A stretch of DNA of 13,297 bases from Candidatus Rifleibacteriota bacterium (GCA_900772775.1 CAAGRW010000183.1:1-13297), one strand, 5' to 3'; numbered from the stretch's first letter, positions 1-8,008 are shown. Program-made: numbers and translations. The notes: generated from the letters alone by a model not told the origin.

Positions 1-12
1 CATTGTAGAGAG

Positions 13-75
13 AGCCAGTAAGACCTGTTGATTCTCAATAGGCAAGGCTCGTTAATATCTCAGAATCTCCTGGCT
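13..75 (+). other. nested inverted repeats in the leader of the TPR gene
   Basis: Two inverted repeats are nested here. The outer pair is AGCCAG (13-18) with CTGGCT (70-75). The inner pair is GATTCT (30-35) with AGAATC (62-67). They could fold into an imperfect stem in the RNA just upstream of the TPR gene. Each arm is only six bases and the internal loop is lopsided (11 against 2 bases), so a chance origin is possible. No known riboswitch family is recognised. Confidence 0.25.
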
Positions 76-103
76 TTAGCCATGGGGAGTATGTCAATAT
101 CAG

Positions 104-1843
104 TTGAAAGGTTTTTTGGCTATCGTGAATTTTTCTAAGTTTTTGCTTTTATGCGCTCTCACTGCCGGCCTGTCCGTTGCCGGGCTTTCTCCTGCTCAAG
201 CTGATGACAAACTCGTCGGCGAGGCTTTAAAGTATTTCAACACCAAAAATTACACCAAAGCCAACACCCTAATCGATCAGCACTTGGCTAAAAATCCCAA
301 AGATGCCAACGCTCAATACGCCAAGGCCATGATCTTGTATCGCATGGGCCATTATATAAAAGCTCTGCAACGCTTGGAAATAGTGTTGAAGCTTTCTCCC
401 AAAAACCACAATGCAGCCACTGCTTATGCTCGCATCAACCAACAAGCCGTCTATCACCTCAACCAAGGCAAAAATGAAGATGCTATCGCTTTAGCCAACC
501 ATAGTGTGGACATTATGCCCAAATGGAACACCATGGAATTCCGCGTTGCTCAAGCCGGTTGCTACTTTGCTAAGGGTACAGCTTATTTCGAGCGTTGGTG
601 TTTGAGTAACGATCCCGAAGATTCCCGCATAGCCATGGAAAGCTGGGAAAAGACTCGCGATCTCGATCCTACCTCGGCCACTCAGCAATTGGTTAACGGT
701 ATCAATTCTTTTGTCAGCGGCAACTACTCTTTAGCCAAGAAATATTTTGACGAAGGCCTGACCGTTCGTAAAGAGAACAAATATTTACAATTGTGGGATG
801 CTTTTGCCAACGCTTCCGTAGGCGAAACGAATCGCGCTGTAGCCCAGCTCAACGATTTGGCCTCTCTTTTCAGACGCAATCCCGTCTTGCACCTCTATCA
901 AGGTGATATTGCCAAACAAACTGGTGATTTTGCTACTTCTCGCCAAGAATACACTGTTGCTAACGATTTGCGTCCCACCGATCATCGTATTCCTGTCGCT
1001 TTGCGTGTTCTCTATTTATGCGCCAACCAAGTCGACGAAGGCTTAACTGCCTACGATGAACAAATAAGCCAGAACCCCGGAGATTTTAATGCTTACTATC
1101 AGAAGGCTTGCCTTCTCAAAGAAGCTGGCCGCCTTGACGAAGCTATCGGCGCCTACAATGCCATAGCTTCTTCAGCAGCTTTCACTCCCATCCAGACAGC
1201 TTCCGCGAAAGTAGGTATGGCTCTCATTCACTTCGAGCGCGGTGATAATAAAAAAGCTATGGCTTGTGTCTCTCCCGAAGATTTGCAAACTTTGAGAAGC
1301 TCCAATAGTCCCATGAGCTTACTTTACACAGCTTACGCCGAGAATCAAAGCGCCTTGCGCGAAAAGGCCTGTCGTGAAGCTTTGCTCTATTCCGGTCCGG
1401 ATGCTATGTTTGTGCAGCGCTGCGCTTTCAGTTCTTTAGCCGAAATAGAAGCCTCCCGCAAGCAATATGCCAAAGCCATGGAATGTTTATATCAAGCTTG
1501 GCGACGCACTGCTTCTATTTCTTCTCAATGCACTGCCATGCGCGATCAGTTCGAGAGCTATAAAGCCGATACTCGCAAGCAACTTCAGTCGGAGATGCGC
1601 AAATTAGAAAAGGGCAAACGTCCTGATAAAGAAGAAGCTTTGCAAAAAGTGAATGCTCATTTGGAAGCTTTAAATACTTTAGATATGGGCGAAGCAGGCA
1701 CTATGCTCTTCCAAATTCAGGGGTCTTCTGCCGATTCCAACGCCACTTTGCTTCCTAAGTCGCTGACAGGCAACATGGGAGCAATTACTTCCGATAGCTT
1801 AAAATCTTCTTCATGGGTGAATATCACTCCCGATTGGCAATAA
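104..1843 (+). CDS. exported tetratricopeptide-repeat (TPR) protein
   Basis: A 579-residue protein opening with a signal peptide: charged start, hydrophobic core around residues 13-28, and an AQA-D cleavage site after residue 33. The mature protein should therefore be periplasmic or envelope-associated. From about residue 37 to 470 it is a run of degenerate 34-residue helical hairpins with the TPR spacing of small and large residues (for example NPGDFNAYYQKACLLKEAGR near 330). TPR arrays bind partner proteins; no enzymatic motif is seen. A charged helical stretch (about 480-520) and a Ser/Thr/Asn-rich tail follow. The start used is TTG at 104, with GGGGAG 14 bases upstream, which is long spacing. 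GTG at 125 is an alternative that would give a shorter, more classical 26-residue signal peptide, with GAAAGG 13 bases upstream. A terminator follows, so the gene is probably transcribed alone or ends an operon. Specific role unknown. Confidence 0.88.
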   Translation: MKGFLAIVNFSKFLLLCALTAGLSVAGLSPAQADDKLVGEALKYFNTKNYTKANTLIDQHLAKNPKDANAQYAKAMILYRMGHYIKALQRLEIVLKLSPKNHNAATAYARINQQAVYHLNQGKNEDAIALANHSVDIMPKWNTMEFRVAQAGCYFAKGTAYFERWCLSNDPEDSRIAMESWEKTRDLDPTSATQQLVNGINSFVSGNYSLAKKYFDEGLTVRKENKYLQLWDAFANASVGETNRAVAQLNDLASLFRRNPVLHLYQGDIAKQTGDFATSRQEYTVANDLRPTDHRIPVALRVLYLCANQVDEGLTAYDEQISQNPGDFNAYYQKACLLKEAGRLDEAIGAYNAIASSAAFTPIQTASAKVGMALIHFERGDNKKAMACVSPEDLQTLRSSNSPMSLLYTAYAENQSALREKACREALLYSGPDAMFVQRCAFSSLAEIEASRKQYAKAMECLYQAWRRTASISSQCTAMRDQFESYKADTRKQLQSEMRKLEKGKRPDKEEALQKVNAHLEALNTLDMGEAGTMLFQIQGSSADSNATLLPKSLTGNMGAITSDSLKSSSWVNITPDWQ

Positions 1844-1878
1844 CTTCCCATTGTGCTGATTTATCAGCGCTAAAATAG

Positions 1879-1912
1879 AAGGCCACCCGGTTTCCTTCTG
1901 GGTGGCCTTTTT
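1879..1912 (+). terminator. rho-independent terminator after the TPR gene
   Basis: GGCCACCC (1881-1888) pairs perfectly with GGGTGGCC (1900-1907). Two A-T pairs extend the base, the loop is 11 bases, and a run of five T (1908-1912) follows. It lies 36 bases after the TPR stop codon. A smaller hairpin, GCTGAT with ATCAGC (1855-1868), lies just before it. Confidence 0.9.
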
Positions 1913-2043
1913 GCTTAGCAAAAAAATGGCTAATTGTCTTCAAAGGTACAACCTACGCTATTAACGAAGCTCTCCGAGCATCGGGATTTGAAAAATTTTG
2001 TTCTGATTTTTGCGTTACAGATTTACAATACGGAGAAAGAAAA

Positions 2044-3951
2044 TTGCCAGAAATTCCTGCTTCCTTACAACAAATAATTAAAGTATGTGAAAAGATATCC
2101 GTTGGTGAAGCCAAACCCGACGCTTTAAATGAATTATTTGTCAAAGCCAGACAGGTGATTGCTTTTGAACGTACCGGTCTGGAACGCTTTACTTGGGATG
2201 CCATTTGGACTGACAAATTTAAAAATTTAGTAAAAAAACTCCAGTCTGAATTAGAAGCGCACGAAAAGGCTTTACAGGAGTTAGAAAATTCTTTAAATGA
2301 CCCAGAAACTTTTGCTCTCGAAAAAGCAGGACGCGATTTAAAATACAGCGCCGAAGCTGTAGCCGCTCTGTGGGACGAACTTAATACAGAAATCGGAGAG
2401 CAAATGGTTATGTCTCCCTATCCTGTTTATGACCATTTGCTTAAAGTTGGTCAAAATATTTTACAAGGCCATATCGACCCTTCCGTATTAGCAGCTTTCT
2501 TTACCCCGGCTGCCGATTTTACTTTCCGCCTTCGCGCAGCAGTCAAGCGCTTTGTCCTTTTTTATGGTGAATCTTCCCTGTCAGAATGCGCTCAAAAAGT
2601 TATGACCAATATCGAAGCCGGCATGGGGGCTTTAGACAAATTTTTACAAAGTGGCGAAAATAAAGCTTTAAATGACGCCTTACACCTTTTAGTAACTACT
2701 ACCGTAACTATGTATACGGTCATGAACGATATGGGACAATGGGCCGCCGCAGAAAAGAAATATGCTCGCCATCCTTTGGTAGAAGAGCTCTACCGCGCCA
2801 GAGAAGCAAAATTGCAAGGAGAAGATCTATCTTTTCTCTGGCAAGCTGTTAAACATGCCTTAAAATTAGAGCTTACTCAAGTACAAACTTTGCTCAATCA
2901 TCCCCTAGCTTCTCTTTGTGACGTTCATAGTCAAGCTCTTAAAGCGGGCATGGCTCGCGTTATGTATATAGTTCAAGAGGGCGAAAAAAAGAGCTTGGAC
3001 GAATTGAACTTGCCAGAATTTGATATTATGTTGCTTAATTTAGATCGTTTAATTCACAACGATTTAACCCATATAAATATCGAATGTCGCTTAGTGTCTG
3101 GAGCTCCCAATTTTGAAGAATTATTAGTGACAGTCGGTTTGGCTATGGATGGCAAGATCGAGCCTGAAGCCTTCAAAATTATTCTCCAAGATACTTTAGA
3201 AAAGATTGAAGAGACTCAAAATAATCTTGATGGCGCTCTTGAGCAACTTAGTGCCGAAGATTTAGAACTTTTGGCTCACTGTTTAGATTGCCAGGCTTTA
3301 GGCTGCCGCGAACTGGCCTCCTGGTGTGAAACTGGCGATAAACAATTGCTCAAAAACGGCTGGCGACGTATTAGTGCCAGCTTGCCCTCCACCAAACGAA
3401 TTTGCGCCCAAATGAAAAAGAGCTTAGGGTTGGGCGAAGAGTCTTCTAAAAAACTCACTTGTATGCGCTGCGGCCAGCAAAATCCGGCCTCAGCTCGCTA
3501 CTGTTCTAAGTGTTCTGCCGTACTTATGCAATTAGTACAAGCACCGCCAGTAGAATATACCGATTTAGAGACAGGTCTAAGCGATAACGGCTTCGATTCT
3601 CCTCTGCCGGGCAATATCTTAAAGCTAGAGCAATTAGTGCGCTCAGTAGAAAATGGTCAAGCTTATACCCAAGAAGTTGCTGAAGTATTAGACAAATTGC
3701 TGAGCAGCGCTTATGCCTATCGCAAGCTATACCTTAACAGAGTACGTCCCGCCTTAGAAAGAGAGCAAGCCGATCCTTCTATAGCCGAGCGTTTTGAAAT
3801 AGGCATGAGTTCTTATATCGAAGGCCTGGAGATTTGTCGCAATTTCGTAGAGGATCCGCAAATCGACTATTTGTATAACGGCCTCGATCAAGCTTCAGCG
3901 GCAGCTTTGGAATTAAACGAATTACAAACGGAGCTGACTGATTACTTCTAG
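2044..3951 (+). CDS. unknown protein with a four-cysteine zinc ribbon
   Basis: A 635-residue protein I do not recognise. It has no signal peptide or membrane segment and looks cytoplasmic. Residues 1-465 are mostly helical, rich in Leu, Glu, Ala and Lys, with coiled-coil-like stretches (for example about 60-90). A compact zinc ribbon follows: Cys473-x2-Cys476-x10-Cys487-x2-Cys490, within CMRCGQQNPASARYCSKC, the type that often serves as a small structural or protein-binding module. A further helical region of about 130 residues closes it. The start used is TTG at 2044, with GGAG at 2032-2035 (8-base spacing). However, the same frame stays open upstream to a stop at 1876, and codons from about 1933 read like plausible protein, so the true N-terminus may be longer or altered. 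Terminators lie on both sides, so it is probably monocistronic. Function cannot be inferred from the sequence or its neighbours. Confidence 0.85.
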   Translation: MPEIPASLQQIIKVCEKISVGEAKPDALNELFVKARQVIAFERTGLERFTWDAIWTDKFKNLVKKLQSELEAHEKALQELENSLNDPETFALEKAGRDLKYSAEAVAALWDELNTEIGEQMVMSPYPVYDHLLKVGQNILQGHIDPSVLAAFFTPAADFTFRLRAAVKRFVLFYGESSLSECAQKVMTNIEAGMGALDKFLQSGENKALNDALHLLVTTTVTMYTVMNDMGQWAAAEKKYARHPLVEELYRAREAKLQGEDLSFLWQAVKHALKLELTQVQTLLNHPLASLCDVHSQALKAGMARVMYIVQEGEKKSLDELNLPEFDIMLLNLDRLIHNDLTHINIECRLVSGAPNFEELLVTVGLAMDGKIEPEAFKIILQDTLEKIEETQNNLDGALEQLSAEDLELLAHCLDCQALGCRELASWCETGDKQLLKNGWRRISASLPSTKRICAQMKKSLGLGEESSKKLTCMRCGQQNPASARYCSKCSAVLMQLVQAPPVEYTDLETGLSDNGFDSPLPGNILKLEQLVRSVENGQAYTQEVAEVLDKLLSSAYAYRKLYLNRVRPALEREQADPSIAERFEIGMSSYIEGLEICRNFVEDPQIDYLYNGLDQASAAALELNELQTELTDYF

Positions 3952-3980
3952 CCTATAGTTCAAACTTGATATGTAAAGAT

Positions 3981-4017
3981 AGAGCCTCGCCCAAAGATAA
4001 AAGTTGGCGAGGCTTTT
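3981..4017 (+). terminator. rho-independent terminator after the zinc-ribbon gene
   Basis: AGCCTCGCC (3983-3991) pairs perfectly with GGCGAGGCT (4006-4014) across a 14-base loop. A short T-rich stretch (TTTTATTT, from 4014) follows. It lies about 30 bases after the stop codon of the zinc-ribbon gene and separates it from the site-2 protease operon. Confidence 0.85.
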
Positions 4018-4035
4018 ATTTCACTTCAATTCCAA

Positions 4036-4074
4036 TATAATGCAAACTAACCGCTAATACTTCTATGCTAGAAT
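4036..4074 (+). promoter_or_regulatory. candidate promoter region of the protease operon
   Basis: A perfect TATAAT hexamer lies at 4036-4041. A TGC-TAGAAT extended -10-like element lies at 4066-4074. Neither has a convincing -35 hexamer 16-18 bases upstream. Position is the main support: they lie just downstream of the preceding terminator and 70-110 bases before the first gene of the unit. Confidence 0.3.
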
Positions 4075-4146
4075 GATCGTGAGCCTTGTGCCACTTTTTT
4101 CACTTCGCCTAGCTTCAGCAAAAAAAGAACAGGAAACATTAACCTT

Positions 4147-5196
4147 ATGCGTTGGTCATTTAAATTAGCAAAACTGTGGGGAATTGATATTTATGTCCAT
4201 TATACCTTCATGCTGTTGCTAATTTGGATATTTCTCTCACGCGGTGCCCGAAATGATTGGGCCACTAGCTTAATCAGCGTATTTTTCACTTTAATCGTTT
4301 TCGGTATCGTAACTTTACACGAATATGGTCACGCGTTGACAGCTAGACATTTCGGCATCTCCACACGAGACATAACTTTGTGGCCTTTTGGCGGTGTAGC
4401 CACTTTGCAAGGTTTGCCTCAAACTCCCCGCCAAGAAGTTTTGATAGCTTTAGCAGGCCCGGCTGTAAACTTTGTTTTGGCTCTGACAGCTTACCTCTTT
4501 ACCGATTTTCTCTTTATTCCCCATTTAGCATCCCACTTTATTCCTATAGTACGAATATATGCTGTAGACACGTTCTATTGGTTTATGTGGAGCAATATCG
4601 TTTTAATGGCTTTTAACTTAATTCCGGCTTTTCCCATGGACGGAGGTCGCGTCCTTCGCGGCTTCTTATCCAAGAAGTACGATTTCCTGACTGCTACCGA
4701 TAAAGCGGTAAGTATAGGCAGAGCTTGCGCCATAGTTATGGGTATCTACGGCGCTGGTTATGATCATATGTTGATTGTAATTGCCATCTTTATTTGGTGG
4801 AGCGGCAGCCAGGAGCTCAATCAAGCTATCATGCTGGAACGAATGCGCCGAGTAAAAGAAGGTACAGCCAGCATCGCCGATCTTTTCGGCTTAGGCTTAG
4901 GTACAATGGGGAATGTAATGAGCCATATTCTCGGCATGAGCGGACTCAACCCCAACAATCCGATCAATTTTGGCAGCGCCGAAGATTCGCCCTATAGTAC
5001 TGAGCGCAATCAGAAGGAAGCTCCCGAATATATAATCACCGAAGGCTCAGTGCGCCGCAGCCAACGTCCCAATTTTCCCGGTGAAGGAAAAATTATCGAT
5101 GCAGAATTCGTTTCCGATGGAGACGACGATTCTTCCTCGGAACCTAAAACAGCCTCTGCCGATAATGACGGCCTCAAAATTGTCGATATAAAGTAG
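4147..5196 (+). CDS. site-2 protease family (M50) intramembrane zinc metalloprotease
   Basis: A 349-residue membrane protease of the M50/S2P family, which cuts membrane-embedded substrates such as anti-sigma factors. The zinc-binding HEYGH is at His58-Glu59 to His62 inside a membrane segment. The third ligand motif, NLIPAFPMDGGRVLR, places the Asp at 165. Five to six hydrophobic segments are visible (about 18-30, 42-57, 97-122, 143-161, 192-218). The LWPFGGVATL stretch after the active site is typical of the short prokaryotic S2P group. No PDZ or CBS domain is present. Instead, about 110 soluble residues follow, ending in an acidic, Ser-rich tail with GKIIDAEFVSDGDDD (about 314-328), reminiscent of the DnaK C-terminus. 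The ATG at 4147 has AGGA 12 bases upstream. First gene of a likely four-gene unit; the next starts 19 bases on. Its substrate cannot be told, since no sigma or anti-sigma gene is nearby. Confidence 0.93.
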   Translation: MRWSFKLAKLWGIDIYVHYTFMLLLIWIFLSRGARNDWATSLISVFFTLIVFGIVTLHEYGHALTARHFGISTRDITLWPFGGVATLQGLPQTPRQEVLIALAGPAVNFVLALTAYLFTDFLFIPHLASHFIPIVRIYAVDTFYWFMWSNIVLMAFNLIPAFPMDGGRVLRGFLSKKYDFLTATDKAVSIGRACAIVMGIYGAGYDHMLIVIAIFIWWSGSQELNQAIMLERMRRVKEGTASIADLFGLGLGTMGNVMSHILGMSGLNPNNPINFGSAEDSPYSTERNQKEAPEYIITEGSVRRSQRPNFPGEGKIIDAEFVSDGDDDSSSEPKTASADNDGLKIVDIK

Positions 5197-5215
5197 ATGT
5201 GAAGAAAGGGACTAT

Positions 5216-5857
5216 ATGTTGACTGTTGCCCAAAGAACCGCTTTCGTCAGCGCCAAACTCGACGAATTATTTCCACATTCCAAACCAAGCCTCAATTTTT
5301 ACAGTCCCTTTACTTTGTTGGTAGCAGTTATGCTTTCTGCCCAATGTACAGACGAAAGAGTAAATAAAGCTACTGCTAAATTATTTGCCGCAGCCGATAC
5401 GCCGGAAAAGATGGATAAACTCAATCAAGAAGAGATTTATCAATATATTTACGGCTTAGGCTTAGCTAAAAACAAAGCGAAATACTTAAAAACCATGTGC
5501 CACCAGCTTTTGGAGAATTTTTCCGGCCAGGTGCCACAAGATTTCAAAAGTTTGGAAAGCCTCTCCGGCATAGGCCACAAAACAGCTTCGGTAGTAAGGT
5601 TGCAAGCTTTCAATTTGCCAGCTTTTCCTGTAGATACACATATTTTTCGCTTAGCTAGGCGTTGGGGACTTTCTCAGGGCCAAACTCCCAAGCAAGTTGA
5701 AGCCGATCTTAAAAAACTATTTCCCCCCGAAGAATGGGGGAAACGCCATCTTCAATTTATCGATTGCGGCCGAACTTATTGCAAAGCCTTAGGTCACAAT
5801 AGCGCCGAGTGTCCGCTTTGTTCCAAACTTAGCTCAAGTACCACTACTGTTTCCTAA
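5216..5857 (+). CDS. nth: endonuclease III (DNA glycosylase/AP lyase)
   Basis: A 213-residue base-excision-repair enzyme that removes oxidised pyrimidines and cleaves the resulting abasic site. The helix-hairpin-helix LSGIGHKTA places the catalytic Lys at 122, and VDTHI places the catalytic Asp at 140; both match E. coli Nth (Lys120, Asp138). LSAQCTDERVN (about 40-50) is the usual helix near the active site. Length is normal for the family. The C-terminal iron-sulfur loop is atypical. Instead of C-x6-C-x2-C-x5-C there is Cys189-x9-Cys199-x2-Cys202, with an extra Cys184 upstream and no Cys after position 202. The cluster may be held differently, with Cys184 as fourth ligand, or be absent. Start ATG has AAAGGG 5 bases upstream. 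It is co-transcribed with the protease and the following amidase by spacing. Confidence 0.95.
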   Translation: MLTVAQRTAFVSAKLDELFPHSKPSLNFYSPFTLLVAVMLSAQCTDERVNKATAKLFAAADTPEKMDKLNQEEIYQYIYGLGLAKNKAKYLKTMCHQLLENFSGQVPQDFKSLESLSGIGHKTASVVRLQAFNLPAFPVDTHIFRLARRWGLSQGQTPKQVEADLKKLFPPEEWGKRHLQFIDCGRTYCKALGHNSAECPLCSKLSSSTTTVS

Positions 5858-5905
5858 TTATTTTCTAGGCAGGAAGAGCAAGCTCAATTTGGCAAATATC
5901 CACCT

Positions 5906-7282
5906 ATGAATATTTGCGATCTTAGAGCCACCGAGTTGGCCCAACTTATTAAAGAAAAGAAATTATCCCCTGTAGAAGTCACCAAGGCTTACCTTGAGCG
6001 CATAGACAAATTGAATTCTAAAGTAAATGCCTTCATTACTTTAGATGCCGAAGGAGCTTTAGAACAAGCTCGTCGCGCTGAAAAAGAAGAAGCCAAGGGC
6101 CCTTTACATGGCGTTCCTGTAGCTATAAAAGATCTTTCTTACACAAAAGGAATGCGCACAACTTGCGGTTCTCTCACTTTGAAAGACAATATACCCGACT
6201 TCGACTCCATTTCCGTCACTCGTATACGCCAAGCCGGAGCCATTATTTTAGGCAAAACCAACACTCCAGAATTTGGTTATAAGGGAATAACAAATAATAG
6301 AGTTTTTGGCCCAACTCTCAATCCTTGGAACTTAGAGCGCCACGCCGGTGGCTCCAGCGGTGGTTCAGCCAGTGCTGTAGCGGCCAATTTAGTGCCTATA
6401 GCCGAAGGTACCGACGGAGCCGGCTCTATCCGCATTCCGGCTTCTTTTTGCGGCGTAGTTGGTTTTAAACCCAGTTTTGCTATGGTTCCGCGCTATCCTA
6501 TTCCCGATTTATATTACACCTTAAGCCACACTGGCCCAATTGCCCGCCACGTTGACGAAGCGGCCCTTCTTTTTGAAGTTTTGGCTGGAGCCAGCTCTCA
6601 CGACAATCTGAGCATGAGCCCTTACAATTGGCCTAAGTCAGCTATGGACAAATTAAATATAGCTTACAGTCCCAATTTAAACTATGCGCCCGTAGAAGAA
6701 GAAGTAGCTAAAATTGTCAGCCAAGCAGCTCAAAAATTTACTGAGCTCGGTTATACAATCAGCGAAGAAAACCCACCTATCGAAGAAGATCCAGAGCCTT
6801 TGGAACTTAATATTTGGAACACGGTCTACGCTTCCCGCTATGCTCCTTTAAGCGAAGAGACCAAGGCTTTGCTCACTCCTGAAATGGTCGATATTATCGA
6901 AGAAGGTATGAAACTCCCCGCTTACATGTATAGTAAAGACTCCATTAAGCGAACCAAGCTTTATTATACTATGGACAAGTTCTTTGAGCGCTACGACTTA
7001 ATGATTACACCGACTATGCCGGTAGAAGCGTTTGATAGTAAATTGGAACGCCCCGAAAGCGTCAACGGTCGTAAGATCTCCACTTTATTCGGTTGGACTC
7101 CTTTTACTTACCCATTTAACTTAACCGGTCAACCTGCTATTACCGTTCCTGCTGGCTTAAGCTCCGACGGTTTGCCTATTGGCTTACAAATTGTCGGTCC
7201 TCGTGGCAGCGATCGTTTCGTATTGGAAGTAGCCAAACGCTTCGAAGAGCTGGCTCCCTTCCCGGAGTTGAAATTCACTTAA
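5906..7282 (+). CDS. amidase-signature-family hydrolase
   Basis: A 458-residue enzyme of the amidase signature family (Ser-cisSer-Lys triad), which hydrolyses carboxamides. The catalytic Lys is at 75 (VAIKD), the cis-Ser at 150 in GGSSGGS, and the nucleophile Ser at 174 in GTDGAGSIRIPASFCGVVG. The 24- and 99-residue spacings match GatA-type enzymes. The C-terminal NLTGQPAITVPAG and GLPIGLQIVG motifs are intact. No signal peptide, so cytoplasmic. It is shorter than a typical GatA (about 485 residues), and no gatB or gatC lies beside it. I therefore call it a general amidase rather than the glutamyl-tRNA amidotransferase subunit; the substrate is unknown. The ATG at 5906 lacks a good Shine-Dalgarno (AGGAAGAG is 27 bases away), and no alternative in-frame start is better. 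It follows nth by 48 bases and precedes the metallo-hydrolase by 26. Confidence 0.93.
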   Translation: MNICDLRATELAQLIKEKKLSPVEVTKAYLERIDKLNSKVNAFITLDAEGALEQARRAEKEEAKGPLHGVPVAIKDLSYTKGMRTTCGSLTLKDNIPDFDSISVTRIRQAGAIILGKTNTPEFGYKGITNNRVFGPTLNPWNLERHAGGSSGGSASAVAANLVPIAEGTDGAGSIRIPASFCGVVGFKPSFAMVPRYPIPDLYYTLSHTGPIARHVDEAALLFEVLAGASSHDNLSMSPYNWPKSAMDKLNIAYSPNLNYAPVEEEVAKIVSQAAQKFTELGYTISEENPPIEEDPEPLELNIWNTVYASRYAPLSEETKALLTPEMVDIIEEGMKLPAYMYSKDSIKRTKLYYTMDKFFERYDLMITPTMPVEAFDSKLERPESVNGRKISTLFGWTPFTYPFNLTGQPAITVPAGLSSDGLPIGLQIVGPRGSDRFVLEVAKRFEELAPFPELKFT

Positions 7283-7308
7283 CCTAGCTTAAGGAGCTTA
7301 AGAATATT

Positions 7309-7935
7309 ATGTCAGTAAACATTATTACCAAAACAGTGGGAGCTTTTGGCACCAATTGTTATTTGGTATATGATGATCATAAAGTCGGTGTCATTATTGA
7401 TCCAGGCGACGACGCTCCTGAGCTCGAGCGCACTATCAAAGCTTACGGCCTGGATATTAAAGCTATTTTGCTTACTCACGGCCATTGCGATCACCTTATT
7501 GGAGCGGCCCAATTGGAAAAGGATTTGCATTTACCTCTCTATGTGCACAGTCAAGATGTGAAAGCTGTCAATAGATGTAAAAGCGACGCTGTAGAATTGG
7601 GCTTAGTGTGTCACGAGATTCCTCAAATTACAGGAACTTTGGAAGATGGCCAAACTTTTAAAGCCGGAGAACTAGTATTTAATATACTCCATACTCCCGG
7701 CCACACTCCAGGTGGTCAAGTTTTAGTTTGTGACAAACACGCTTTTTGCGGTGATACTATTTTCCACGGCTCAATAGGACGCACCGACTTCCATGATGGC
7801 GATCATACTGCCTTAATAGATTCTATTAAAAACAAAGTTTATACTTTGCCAGACAGTACGATTCTCTATCCAGGTCATGGCTCTCAAAGCAGCGTCGGCT
7901 ACGAAAAGAAGCACAATCCTTTTGTTAGAGCCTAG
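7309..7935 (+). CDS. metallo-beta-lactamase-fold hydrolase, glyoxalase II-like
   Basis: A 208-residue single-domain hydrolase of the metallo-beta-lactamase fold. All metal ligands are visible: THGHCDH (His57, His59, Asp61, His62), His132 in HTPGHTPGG, Asp149 in CGDT, and His190 in PGHG. The short length and the ending EKKHNPF match the YcbL/GloB2-like group related to glyoxalase II, which splits thioesters such as S-lactoylglutathione. The true substrate cannot be read from the sequence, and the glutathione-binding C-terminal domain of classic GloB is absent. Cytoplasmic, no signal peptide. AAGGAG lies 12 bases before the ATG. It is last in the unit that starts with the site-2 protease and is followed by a strong terminator. 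Confidence 0.93.
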   Translation: MSVNIITKTVGAFGTNCYLVYDDHKVGVIIDPGDDAPELERTIKAYGLDIKAILLTHGHCDHLIGAAQLEKDLHLPLYVHSQDVKAVNRCKSDAVELGLVCHEIPQITGTLEDGQTFKAGELVFNILHTPGHTPGGQVLVCDKHAFCGDTIFHGSIGRTDFHDGDHTALIDSIKNKVYTLPDSTILYPGHGSQSSVGYEKKHNPFVRA

Positions 7936-7949
7936 TTCGCTCCCGAATT

Positions 7950-8001
7950 AAAACAAAAAAAATAACGGTCGCTCTTATCAGGACCGTTATTTTTTTGTTT
8001 T
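7950..8001. terminator. bidirectional terminator between convergent genes
   Basis: A long near-perfect inverted repeat. AAAAC-A8-TAACGGTC (7950-7970) pairs with GACCGTTAT7GTTTT (7982-8001), with one bulged A and an 11-base loop. The GC-containing core (AACGGTC) is flanked by an A run on one side and a T run on the other, so it gives a U tail on either strand. It sits 14 bases after the + strand hydrolase and about 70 bases beyond the end of the - strand GH13 gene, as expected for a shared terminator. Confidence 0.92.
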
Positions 8002-8008
8002 AATAGGT

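Noticed and set aside
5906..7282. Glutamyl-tRNA amidotransferase subunit A (gatA)
   Set aside because: The catalytic triad is shared by the whole amidase family. The protein is shorter than typical GatA and has no gatB or gatC beside it, so the specific name is not supported.
4147..7935. The protease, endonuclease III, amidase and metallo-hydrolase cluster as a defence or toxin system
   Set aside because: Each member is an ordinary, intact housekeeping-type family with its usual length. Nothing links them beyond close spacing, and no sensor, transposase or small toxin-like gene is present.
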